Below the pieces are notes generated by a model. It was not told the DNA's origin, made no database searches, and was given only the letters and a program-made list of their open reading frames with translations. From Styela clava (taxonomy: Eukaryota; Chordata; Ascidiacea; Stolidobranchia; Styelidae): a DNA stretch of 64,000 nucleotides. Both the position numbers and the translations under genes were made by a program. Shown here in pieces: positions 10,597-22,100 of the stretch. Position 1 is the stretch's first letter. Every line of letters begins with the position of its first letter. Location of the stretch: positions 23,283,313 through 23,347,312 of the forward strand of contig NC_135254.1 in assembly GCF_964204865.1 (NCBI RefSeq), written 5' to 3'.

Positions 10597-13445
10597 CGTC
10601 ACACTATTAAAAAAATTGCCTAAGTCACTTTTTGTCGATTTTGAGATTTTGGTATCGCTGGATTCGTTGGGGAAAGATCTATCTTTCTATGTTATTTAAA
10701 CATTCATATCTGGTATAAATCAGCCGCTAGGGGGCAAAAACAAATCTGCCTATCTCAGGAAGTGGACTTAGGCAGATTTTGGTTTTGCCTAAACTGACTA
10801 TAATTGAGATAGGCACATTTAAACACGCCTATCCGCATCCAGTTTTTGTACGTTCTGGTGTCGTTACGACACTCTTCGACTAGCAACGCTTTCTGGTTCA
10901 AGTAGGGTGTACTGAAATATAAATATATTTCAACATCTGGACGCTACCGGCAAGTAATTGTAGTGATCGAATATTAACAGTATGGAGTCCAGGAAGCTGA
11001 GAAACTATGCTCTACTTGGAAATGCTTCTGCAAATGATAGTGTCACACGTGGTAAGTTATTGAACGCCAAAAAATGCGGATTTATTCGGCGATAGTAGCG
11101 AGCGATCTTCATATGTATTCGTATTTAATTTTTACAGATGAGGTGAATGAAGTTGGAAGTTTTATAGAGCTTCAGCTCGATGGTTGCGATAGGGATTCCG
11201 ATGCATATTTATATAGTGAAAGTGGGTATTTACCGTTTCACGAAGTACTGGATATTGATGTAAGTCTCGATAATCTGGACACGACGAGTATTTCGGACAA
11301 TACCAATGAAGGCTCTACAAGATCAGATGGCACTATTGAAACCTATGACGAGCCCTCACCTAACCGAGAAAAGAGACCAGTGCACGACAAATGGAGACAA
11401 AATAAAGGAAAAATCAGGCGCCTCCGTGGAAAATCATATAGAAACTGGAAAGGAAAGAATGTGCCCAATCGTCAACCAGGGCCACCATGTAGATCTGCAT
11501 TCTGTAGCAAAGTCAAAACTCGCCAGTGTAACGTTGTAGATGAAGATCAAAGACTTGCTATGTTCATTAAATTTTGGTCTATGACGACTTGGAATAAACG
11601 CAAAATATTCATAAATACTCTGGTTGGGACACATGAGGTTAAACAACAAAGATCATCCGGTGTATCTAGGAGAAAATCTTCATATGTTTACAAACTAAAG
11701 CTTTCGAATGGTTCTGAGCTGCCAGTCTGCAAAGAAATGTTTGCTTCCACGTTTGGGATGCCTTGCAGAACTTTGGTATCTTGGATTAAAGATAAAACCT
11801 TTTCTAACCAAACAGCTGTTGTTCAAGCAGGTCCGAAAAGTGGAAAGTGTGCAAAAGTAAGTGAAAGGGATAGAGAGTTTATAAGAGAGTGGCTCAGCAT
11901 ACTACCAACTGTAGACTCCCATTATTGCAGAAAATTGCCAAGTTACAAAAACATAAAATTTTTGTATCCAGGCACCACAATATCTGCCCTCCACAGACAT
12001 TACCAAAATGTTGCAGAGGAAGAAAACAGGAGGGTCGTTAGAGAAGTTTATTTCAACGAGATGTGCTTTTATGTCCTAGAACGAGAGCTAGTACCTCATA
12101 TTACAGAACTAAGCTACAGGTACACAATTTCACTTTATATGATACGAAATCAAAAGCAGGTTACTGTTACGTCTGGAATGAAACTGAAGGCAATCTTTCT
12201 AGTGAAGTATTTGCTTACTTGCAGTTTGAGCATTTTAAGCGAATCATTTGTAATAATCCCGAGCTGAAGCATACCATAGTTTGGAGCGATGGATGTGGTT
12301 ACCAAAATAGGAATAGCACGGTAGCCAATGCATATTCTAGTCTGGCAAGAACTCACAACATAGATATAGAGCAAAAATTTTTGGTGGCTGGACATACACA
12401 AATGGAATGTGACTCGATGCACAGCGTCATTGAACGAAAGATCGTAGGCGACATTTTTTCTGAAAGAGATTTGATCGTACTTATGGAATCCGCAAGAATC
12501 CATCCATCACCATATCATGTTTGCCAAATGAGGCACACTGATTTCAAAAGAATGAATCAATTGTTCCTTCAAAGCATTAGACCCGGAAAAAGAGTAGGAG
12601 ATCCCAGAGTGCATGATTTGCGTGCCCTGAAGTACGAAAGTGATGGTAGTATTCGTTACAAGCTTTCGTTTGAGAAATCAATTTGGAAAGCGCTACCACA
12701 CCGTGTACAGAATGTTCAAAGTCAATGGGTGCCAATGTTCAGATCTCGTATTCCAGTTTGTGCAAGGAAATTTAATGATCTTCAAGAAATGAAATCAATT
12801 ATGCCAATTGACTGTCATCCTTTTTATGACAACCTTCCTCACGAGTAGATTATACAAACTTAAATGAAGTATACTACTATAAATTCATGATTACAGTTGT
12901 TTGTTTATGTTGATGTTTTAGGTTCAAAAGAGTTATTTATGTTTTGATTCTATTATATTGTTTGTTGCTTGAGTTGTGAAATTTTACATTCCTTGTATCA
13001 AGCGAATACAATACATCTGGCCTGTGGGCTGACATCTATCCTAATGTTCATCAAAGCCCAATTATGATTGAGGAGGAATATCGAATTTTGTCTTGGCTTT
13101 CGTGTCATATTAATTTAATGGAAGTCACCCTCTGATTATTTGCCGAATGGACTTTTACAAAGTATATAGGTCAAGCGAATGTACAGAGAAAATATAGGGC
13201 GAAGATGTGAATAATATTGCCTAACTCAGGGTGCGGGAATAAAAAAATGCCTAAGTCAATTTTAGCGCATATAAAATAGAATTTGGAAGTTATAGATATC
13301 CTAAAATAATTAAAAATTTGATAAGATAAATCTAGATAAAAAAAATTTTGAAATAGATTGAAAAATGGGAAAGTTATGAAGTTTTTTTTTGATTTACTCA
13401 AAATGTTAAAATTAGACTTAGGCAATTTTTTTTATTAGTCTGACG
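10597..13445 (+). mobile_element. DNA transposon with long inverted ends in GGT intron 3
   Basis: The left end CGTCACACTATTAAAAAAAT (10597 on) and the inverse of the right end (CGTCAGACTAATAAAAAAAA, ending 13445) match over about 30 bp, both followed by TGCCTAAGTC. ATAT flanks both ends (10593-10596 and 13446-13449), so the target duplication is ATAT or a shorter AT word. Subterminal GCCTAAGTC/GCCTATCTC-like motifs recur (about 10617, 10750-10830, 13219, 13249), resembling transposase binding-site arrays. The body carries one two-exon gene on the plus strand. It lies wholly inside GGT intron 3, antisense to GGT. I could not assign it to a named superfamily from the ends alone. Confidence 0.85.
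10982..12848 (+). pseudogene. transposase-like gene, DUF7869-type, internally deleted
   Basis: Exon 1 is 10982-11051 (MESRKLRNYALLGN...), followed by an 86-bp GT-AG intron and exon 2 from 11138. Exon 2 encodes a charged N-terminal region, a basic segment, DEDQRLAMFIKFWSM and a helix-turn-helix-like stretch (CRTLVSWIKDKTFS). Near 12055-12065 the homologous frame shifts: upstream the protein ends at VYFNEM, and downstream it resumes in another frame as LLCPRTRAS and SYYRTKLQVHNFT, then SDGCGYQNRN, GHTQMECDSMHSVIERK and a C-terminus at 12848. From memory, related invertebrate proteins have a CxxC-containing segment of about 60-80 residues and a D-L-x-A-V-L strand at this point, so a deletion that also broke the frame is likely. 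The Asp and GHT/E motifs suggest an RNase H-like DDE enzyme (inference). Confidence 0.72.
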
Positions 13446-15785
13446 ATATGCAAACATTCCACTCTTCAACGCAAGCACAATAAATTTCAATGTAGAGAAA
13501 TTCGCCGGAAACAAGGGTCCCCACGTACTACATTTCTGCCTTGGTTGATCAAGGCTGCACATGAGTACAACGTAAATTACAGTAAAATATACCCAAACTG
13601 AAATCCATTTGACATTTTACTGAATGCGGTTTTAGTTAACGTCTCGATGAAGTCATAGTCAAATTCTATTTAGCATTTGACTACTTAAATTGAGATTGGA
13701 AAGGTATGCTCTGACTTTAAGTTGTGTTTCGTTTCGTTTACGTAATGTTTTGAGATACATATAAACGAAGTCAGTACAATGATACATACTTGAACAAAAT
13801 TAGAGTAAATAACAAATTATACAGTTTTCTTTTTATAAAATGATAAAATTGCATATTATAATTATTAATAATATAAGGAAACATTTCACGTTGTTGCGCT
13901 GAAAATGGTTATGTTATTGAAATTGATTTATTTGTTTTTTTCACTTAATATATAGAAAACCAAATAGGGCCATTCGTTTCAAACGGAAACTTTAACTGAA
14001 TGATCCACTCACTCGAGATTGTACTCAATTTTTGGTACAGTAGATTTGTAGTTTATTGCACCAGATAACGCTGAATTAACAAGAAATCCGTTTGTTGCCA
14101 ACTAGATAGAAGGTTCAAACAATTCTTCCCATTTCAATTTACCGAAACGTCTGTGTGCTTCCCAATATCCGGCTATTTCTCCGGGAACTGCTATTGCCAA
14201 AGCACCTGTATGTGAAATATGAACGTGAAGTAAAATACCACGTGATGATCGGTGGTAGCCTTAAAAAACGTTGGACCAAATTAATATTTAAATTAGATTC
14301 GAAAGATTTCATAACCGAGGTCGATGTGAACTCGCGGCATCTGAAATACTTGGTAGCTGTATTGAATTCAATGATGCGTGCCTACCAATAGTCGACAGGT
14401 CTGGATCTCCTTTAAACATGTCTTCCGTAGCTGCAAGCGGAGCAACTTCTCTAGAATTGATAAATACTGCTTCACCGGTTGAGGCATCATAAATATTCAT
14501 GAATGATCCTCCACCAATTCCTGTACTGTAAAAACAACAATTTTGAAGTAGTAGTTTGAATAAATATCAAACTGTCCAGATCTTAATGCACGAAAACGTT
14601 TTAAAAATGAATAATTTTGAACACCATTGGTTTGTTTCGGTTAATGATTGCTGTTGAATGTTGAAAATTGCACCATCACATGCATTCACAGCTGAATCGA
14701 TTTTTGGAACTTGTACCTACTGAAATTGTAATGTATCTGCTTATTTACACATCATTTCAAGTATTACACATTGTGCATTGATGACTATGAATTGTATTAA
14801 AGTGTTTGGCCACCCTCTCAACATTGTTTTAGTTTGAAAATCGACTTAATTGGTCGAATGCATCTGAAATGAATATTCGTGAAGCATATTCCGGTAAACA
14901 AGCTTTCAACAAAGTTTTCAAGATCAGTTTTTATGATCCTGTTTTTATGTTCAATTCTACAGTCATTCGTTCAACTATTTTAATATATGGTTAAAAATTA
15001 AAAAAAATAAATAGAAATATATTTAAATAGTGAAGTTTGACAAATTTTTAAAACTTTAGGACCATGAAAATAAATGTCTCAGTTGCTATAAAAACAAGCA
15101 AGCCGTGGTACAGATAAAAAAAGAAAGATGTTCTCCATAGAGTTATAGTATGAAGGATGGCCTAGGTCAGATATATGAACGTCGTTTGGATTTTTCGTTG
15201 CGTATCAAATTTGTTATTCAACTTTAATAAATCATTCCGCACATAATGATAAAATTGATAAACGCATTCAATTTAATGGATAATTTCAGGTTTCGATCCC
15301 GTTCGACTTTGTGAAAAATATTTTTGGTGCTCGGACAAGCCTAAATTTCATAATGCGAACCTCTTAGTCCCACCACACAGTAAATTACCAAACAGTACAC
15401 ATACTATATGAAAAAAATTTAAAGCATTGATCGTTTACATAAGGATAATATGCCAACAGATACATAAAATACCTTATATTCAAGTTAACTACCTGTGGCA
15501 ATTGTATAATCCTACACACAACATGGCTCCAATTGCTGCGTCCACGACCGACCCGCCCTTCTTCAAAATATTTTTGCCAATCACTGAGCAAGGTCCACCA
15601 TCAGTAGCAACAGCTGCCGAATTGTATTCTCCGAAAAGAGGATATTCCTCATTGGTATGTTCCCCATTTTCATTGTTATTACATTGTGGAGGTAACCCAA
15701 AGTACAAACCAAAAAATAAAGCTAATCCAACCAACAGGCCTATAAGAAGACCTAGTCCGAGATACGCACGAGATCCAGAAGTCAT

Positions 15786-17653
15786 AACTAGTCTCTGAAT
15801 ATAAAATTATCTGACACTTTTGAGTAATTTATGATGCGGAGAATACTGTGATCAATAATCAATTGAAGGAATATTTTTGTTAAATAAGGAATTGAAAGTC
15901 ACTTTTGGATTACCGAACACCAGTTTTACCCGAACAGTCACTCATTCTTCCAGAATATTCATACATTTATATACCCAAAAATAGATGTAATTCAGATGAT
16001 AAATCGATCTTTATGATTAGGTGCAAATGTATCTCTCATTTAATATTTTTTTTTTTTTTATTTATGTACAATTTGATTTGAAAGGCTTGAGACGAGTCGC
16101 GGCAATTTAACATTCACACATCTTGTTTGTTGACAGAAAATTTCGCAAAGTCTGATTTAAATACATTGCCTACAAATCTTCAATTCCATTATTTTCGTTG
16201 TTCGTTCGTTTTCAGTATTGCAAACTGAATGCTCCCTATTCTGACTCGCATTGGTCGCATACCCCGACGTCACTTTTTTTCTTACTCACATGACAACACC
16301 AAATGCCATCGACGCTTCCTTAGGTATCTAGAGAAATTAGGGCGAATAAAATAGTTTAAAGATTTGTGAGGTCGCAATGCTAATAGCGATTGTGATAATA
16401 TTCAGGATTTGAGGTCACTAACCTATTGTAGTGTGTGGTAAAATTATAAAATTGCTATAAACTATTGTTGCTTGTCGCGGGGGACGCATTTGTAGTATTT
16501 AACAATTGGGGTTACGTGAAACTATCTACCTATCCTTGCTCTTTGTGGTATTTGTTTGTTTTTTATTGTAAACATCGGCTGACGAGAAACTTGCGTTGCA
16601 CGAAGTCAACGTTTAGAAAAAAAGGGGTCATGCTACTGTTTATCGCAAAGGGTCGAAACGCAAATTTATGGTGCCGCTAAAGGACGGCCCTTAAGACAAC
16701 TATACGGTATTTATCAATCGGAAATTGAGTTTGCAGTTGCTCATCTTTAAGCTTATCCCTGAAGTTTGCCATTTTTAAGAACAAATGCTCACAGCATTAT
16801 GTGCAGCTTTTTAGATCAACATTTACTTGTGACTTTATTCTACTTCAAAATTTTACAAAAGCTCTGCTATTTCTCCGGAAACATTTTTCGAAAAATATCT
16901 CCAAGCTGTTACTGGCATTGTCACACGATTCTGTGGTATCTATCAAAGTGTCTTTCACAACAGCTTTTTAATCACAACATGGTACGAATAAAGTAATATC
17001 ACTTCTTGTATCCCTGTCGTACAAATCTTTAACATAGTGTAATACAACATCAAATCGCGTATATTTTCTTACATATAAATCAAAAACTTTCAAACGTACG
17101 TCAAACGTCAGTGCTAACTTTGTTACGGGCCACGTAAATATGTTTCGTGGGTCGTACAGCTTCCCGCGGGCCGTATGCTGCACACCTCTGATGTAGGGTC
17201 TGCGCATCGTCGCTACTGTGCTTTAGCTAGACATACAGCTACTGATATTGGCACTTACTGCGTGTTATTCTTATTTAAAATCTTCTCACTTTGCTAACAA
17301 ACTTTACAGACCAAAAGATTAGGGAAATAAGAATATAATATAATGTAATATATATATTTATATTAAGCATTCAAAGTACAGAAATCAAGCCACAATGAAA
17401 AGGTCGTGCATCTAGTGTTATTGCCTCTTTCACGTAAATTTCTACTTCCAATGGCCAGCTTGCTCGAATAGTTGAAGTGATCTTTTTCTCGTTTTTGTCA
17501 GCAAAAGTCACAACCTTCCACATGAATTTCGCTGACACTGCAACGGTCATATTAGTCGTTCGATGATAATATATTTGAGCAGTGATCGTTCGTTTAAAGT
17601 AAACTATACAAATGACGATGTTTATCAGATTAACGGGATAGTTTTGATGTATA
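15786..17653. other. intergenic between ALP and GGT
   Basis: This stretch should contain the ALP 3' untranslated region (minus, just below 17654) and the GGT promoter (above 15785). At about 17100-17195 the sequence ending gcacacctctg resembles the right end of a hAT element (cagaggtgtgcagcatacgg on the other strand), without a found partner. No gene is seen. Confidence 0.35.
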
Positions 17654-19191
17654 TTACTTCAATCTTGTAGGTGCTTGGGTATGAGAGGTGCAAACTTGAA
17701 AAATAGTCTCAACTCCCCCACCTACTCTTGATCTCTCAATAACATTATTATTGTTACTATTTATATCCTCATACACTACGTCGTTTTCGTCAACATCTTG
17801 CAAACGCATCCTGGAATCGGCAGCTTTCAATTTCTCTTTATTTCGTTCTGCTAATATTTCTTTTATCATTGCATCACGTTTTCTGATTTGATAAAGAAGA
17901 CCAAGCGTCAAAAGTAAGAAAGCAACTGCGAACAGAGCTAGAAGCACAAGAGCTGCAGTGTTGTCGGTTGCTGACGCGGCTTTTACATGTCTGTTGACTT
18001 GTCTCTCGTTCTTAGGCTCTTTGTAAATGAATGAGTGTTCGGATGAATTTGGTCCCAAAGTGATGAGCCCATCAGTAGAACTCCATTTTATACACACAAT
18101 TGTTGCTCTTGTTTCGTTTGTGCTGGAAAGTGCTGACTTTTTGTATTTCCTAGAATCCTTCATGTTTTTCACTGTTGGTTTCACCATCAACGACAAATCC
18201 AACTTAGTCATTCCAGTACTACTAGAGGTTATTGTCATATATTCTAGTTGTGACCTGATAATCTTTGCTAAACGGTCTAAAAAGTTGCCACGTCCAGATG
18301 TCACTGAGTTAGGTGTTGGCGAAGTAGAGCTAGGCCTATAATTTTCCCCGTTTGAGATAGAGATTGTGTCATCCTCGCTTTCTGTTGTTAGTTCCCGTCG
18401 AAAAATACTGTGAGGTGTGGCAGTTGTCATTCTTCTTCTTACGTTCGTACGCGTTCTCTTGTTCAAAATACCAGTTTGAATATTTTTTCTCCTATGAAAC
18501 TTTGAAGCTGTTCCTTTACGATTGAGTTTCCCGGAAGGAGTAGGGGTTCCTGTCCTGGGTGCCTCAGTTGTTCGCGCCCGATTCCACATTTGTGATTTCC
18601 TTTCCGAGTAACGAACTGTTGTTTGTTGTCGATGATTTGTCATTGGTGTCGTTTTAGGCCGACGCATAAAATTTTTCCGGTTATTAATATTCCCGGCGGG
18701 TGTGGGCTTCAAGATTTTAGAACCACCCGTCCTGGTCCTGCGTCTGAATTGTGGTCTGGTGGTTGCTTTACTGTTTCTGATGGATGGAGGTTTAGGAGAC
18801 ATCCTTTGAACCGGTTTCCTCCGTGCTAATCGAGGATTGGGAGTCGTTTGTCGTTTTCTATATGATGCTGTTGTCGGTGCGGTTGCACGTCGCATATCGT
18901 AAGTATCCGTTACCAAACGACGAAATGGGCGTGTTGTGTACATTTTTCTCTTTGGTTGAATGGTAGGCCGCTGAGGGAGATTTGATCTTGTGGTCATTTG
19001 CCATGGCCTGGTATTGTCCTGCTCATACGACTGCCGTGTCGCAGGAAAATATGTAGATTTGGGAGCAGAAAAAGGTTTCATGATTGTCCATTCAGCTTCA
19101 TATACTTCTCTGCACCACCAAGGCACATTTTTGTTCTGTCGTGAAATACTGGAAAACCGCACATTGTAGGATGATTTTCGAAATAATGAAC
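17654..19191 (-). other. last ALP exon: basic Thr/Pro/Arg stalk, membrane helix, cytoplasmic tail
   Basis: This single long exon encodes 511 residues. The acceptor tttttaag is at 19199-19192, in phase with exon 12 (19498-19403) through a split Gly codon. The first about 400 residues are strongly basic and rich in Thr, Pro, Arg and Ser ([24 protein letters not shown]), of low complexity, and suited to O-glycosylation or polyanion binding. Near the membrane are NET and NSS N-glycosylation sequons. A clean hydrophobic run, [20 protein letters not shown] (about 17957-17885), is followed by RKR as a stop-transfer, then a charged helix and VVYEDI. An alternative is a separate gene with its own start at 19162, but the in-phase acceptor upstream of that ATG argues for joining to ALP. 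Confidence 0.72.
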
Positions 19192-22100
19192 CTTAAAAAT
19201 ATTTATAAACATAGGTTTGTCACATATTCAAATATTAACACGTTGAAAAGAAAATCGATGTATTCCATTTTGGACCTAATTAACACATTAGCTGGGTAAA
19301 TGGGATTAAAGTATAATTGATCACAAACAGACTGAGCGTTGGAAATTGCAATGAATACTGACTGATAAACCATTTTCTTCAGATCAACATACTCTCTCTC
19401 ACCTTTAACGTATTTTGAACAATCCCATGTATGAAATCTTCTTTGCGATCGGCAATGTCTTTTATCCGGACCTTCGAAATCGAAAACATTTTCATTTGCT
19501 ACACCAGTTCAATGATAAGATAATTTATATATGAAAGCGTTAAACTGTTACGATATGTAGATATGAATTTCATTTGGTGATGACTCCACGAGCACCCAAG
19601 AATCATAACGAGTGTCATTCACTGTTCGAAAAACGTTGTTGTAACTGGACAAGACCGGGAATTCCTGTAGGATCCATTCAACTATTCAGTTATCAATGTT
19701 ATTATATCTATTTTGACGTATTTGAAAAATATATCTTTCTAAATTAATTATAAAATAAACAATCAAGTTCATTAATATTTCTATTATTTCATGTTGTGTC
19801 ATTATTAATTCAAAAATCATAACATTTACTTACCTACGCAAGAAGCGTACATCATAAGATATCCTATGAAATTTTGCTCATAAATTCCACTGAGTAGATG
19901 TGACATGGGTCCCCGAGCCATCACTGCAACGTCGGTCGAACTATGAGTTCCGGACTGGAGTGGTATTGCAGAAGGGAACTCAAAATCCATTTGAACTAAA
20001 AAAAGATATTTGTCAAAATTGAATTCAAAATTGTGCATGAATTTATATAAAAAGATTCTCCCGGAGGAACTTTGAATTATGACGGAAACATCGCAAACTT
20101 AAATTTGTGACTTCTGTCGGATATTGGAAGCATAGGATAACACTAGTCTAATACCTATTTCTTCAAAATAAGAAAAACACTGTTTAACATGGTACTTGGC
20201 GGTGCATTCCAAAATACCAGAAAATCAATTTCACACTATTCTTAAAATATGAGTATTGAAGTTAAAAGTGAGCAAAATAACGTAATACATGGTGAAGTAT
20301 GAGTAAATAATTACATGACGCAGACGCATGTCTATTGAGTCTTCTATTTCCACTATTTCCCAACCAATCATTTCCAGTCCCGTATACAATGCTTGTGTAA
20401 GCCACATCGTCCAACGCTTTTGAGGGTTTCTCGTGATCATCAGCAAGTCCTGTGAAGGTGAAAAACTTGCCATAAATCTCAAATCAAGAGTTCAAAATTA
20501 CACAAAAGAACGAAACTTCAACATAGCGTAAGATACTGTGCAGAGCATCCTGAACTATAGAAGTTATATAGTTATATATATTCATATATTTAATTATTTA
20601 TAACCAAGATAACAGTCACTCAAACTTCAAATTAGAATTTGAAAATCTACAAAATGTTAGTTTTGTTGCCATTTTCGATATTAGCATATGATAATTCGCT
20701 GTTTTATTTTAAAATCAATGCATTTTGGTCAATTTTCAACTTCTGGATAATTATTGATGAAGGTTCGTTGAAGTATTAGGGCAGATACCTAAAACCTAAT
20801 ATACTTTATATAAACATACCAGTTATAGGATTGCCGCGAACAGCATATCCCCCTGCAGTAAACATGTGACCATGATCCGCAGTTACAACGATCAGCGTCT
20901 CGTCTGAATTTGTCATACGAGTTGCAAGCTAAAAATAAAAGGTGTGGATAAGCAACCGTGGAAGTATATCAATGTAAAAATATGTTATTCTTACGCACCT
21001 CTGATTACTCTGCGTGGGTTCGCAGGTTCGAATCCCATGCGGGGATGGTTATGTGCGAGAGGATTGCTAGACTCCTCGCCGCCGCTGGGTGGTCCACGTA
21101 ACCGCTGGTCGGTTAAGGCTTCCCCCACCACCGAGTCCAAACAAATATATATATATAACTAACTAATCCCATAACCGACATGGAATGCTAACCGGACGAG
21201 AGGCAGTGATTCGCCATATGGTTAAGCCGTCTTATAGGCTTTCATCTCCACCCGGATAAATATGTAAATCCTATCCTATCCTAATAGCAAAATTCAACTT
21301 GTGAATTTTCTTTTTTTCTTCATTGCTTCCGTATGTCGTTGTTATTACTTATCGATTTTAATCGGTAAGTATGTTGATAGGTATTTGTCTGTCTGTATGT
21401 CCTTCTGGTTTTATTTGGTGTAAAGTATGTTTTCTAACCAGTTGTCATTCATTTCCTTGATCGACGTTTATTTTATTTATAATTAAATTCTCTCACCTTC
21501 ACTGCATCATCTAATGCTGCAAACTCAGACAACGCAATGTTGGCTTTTGCAGAATGATGTCCATGATCTATCTTTCCTCCTTCTACCAGCAAAAAATAAC
21601 CATCCCTGTTTTTTCTTAATATTTCGATAGCCTAAAATTCAAAAGTAGCATGAACTTCTCGAAAAGTAACAGGACAATTTTTAAGAAGTATTCAGAAAAT
21701 TTTACGTTTAGATTAATAATATTTACATGGATTTGCAAACGTACCTTTGCTGTCATTTCAGCCAAACTTGGTTCCCCGGCAAGATCATTTCTTCTGTCAT
21801 GTTCAAATCTCATATCTCCCGGTTCGAATAATCCGAGCAAATTATCGACGTTTGTGGGATCAACATTGTCAAATCCTTTTTGATCCCAAACATACCTAAT
21901 TGAAAAAATATATGGATAAAAGGAGATGGATTTTTTGAATTCAATTTCTAGGACATATATTTAGATATTCTCCTTGAAACCGAAATATGATGTATACATC
22001 ATATCCGTGTACATATCATTACATTACAAGCAATGGAACACCAAGTACAATATATCTAAGCCAAATTATAAGGTCGGGGAGTTAGTTACTTTGCTCTATC

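Noticed and set aside
11074..12267. Start of the transposase at 11074
   Set aside because: That ATG lies in the predicted intron; the split Asp codon and the GT-AG pair at 11052/11137 support a start at 10982.
18027..18341. 104-codon plus-strand ORF
   Set aside because: Antisense shadow of the long last ALP exon.
19550..19680. Open minus stretch after an acceptor-like tacag, between ALP exons 11 and 12
   Set aside because: In the phase left by exon 11 it stops after about 18 codons, and in its longest open frame no usable donor is seen. It could at most be an alternative last exon, which I cannot support.
20995..21060. Functional tRNA gene
   Set aside because: The B-box region belongs to a SINE body; there is no complete cloverleaf, and the 5' half is missing.
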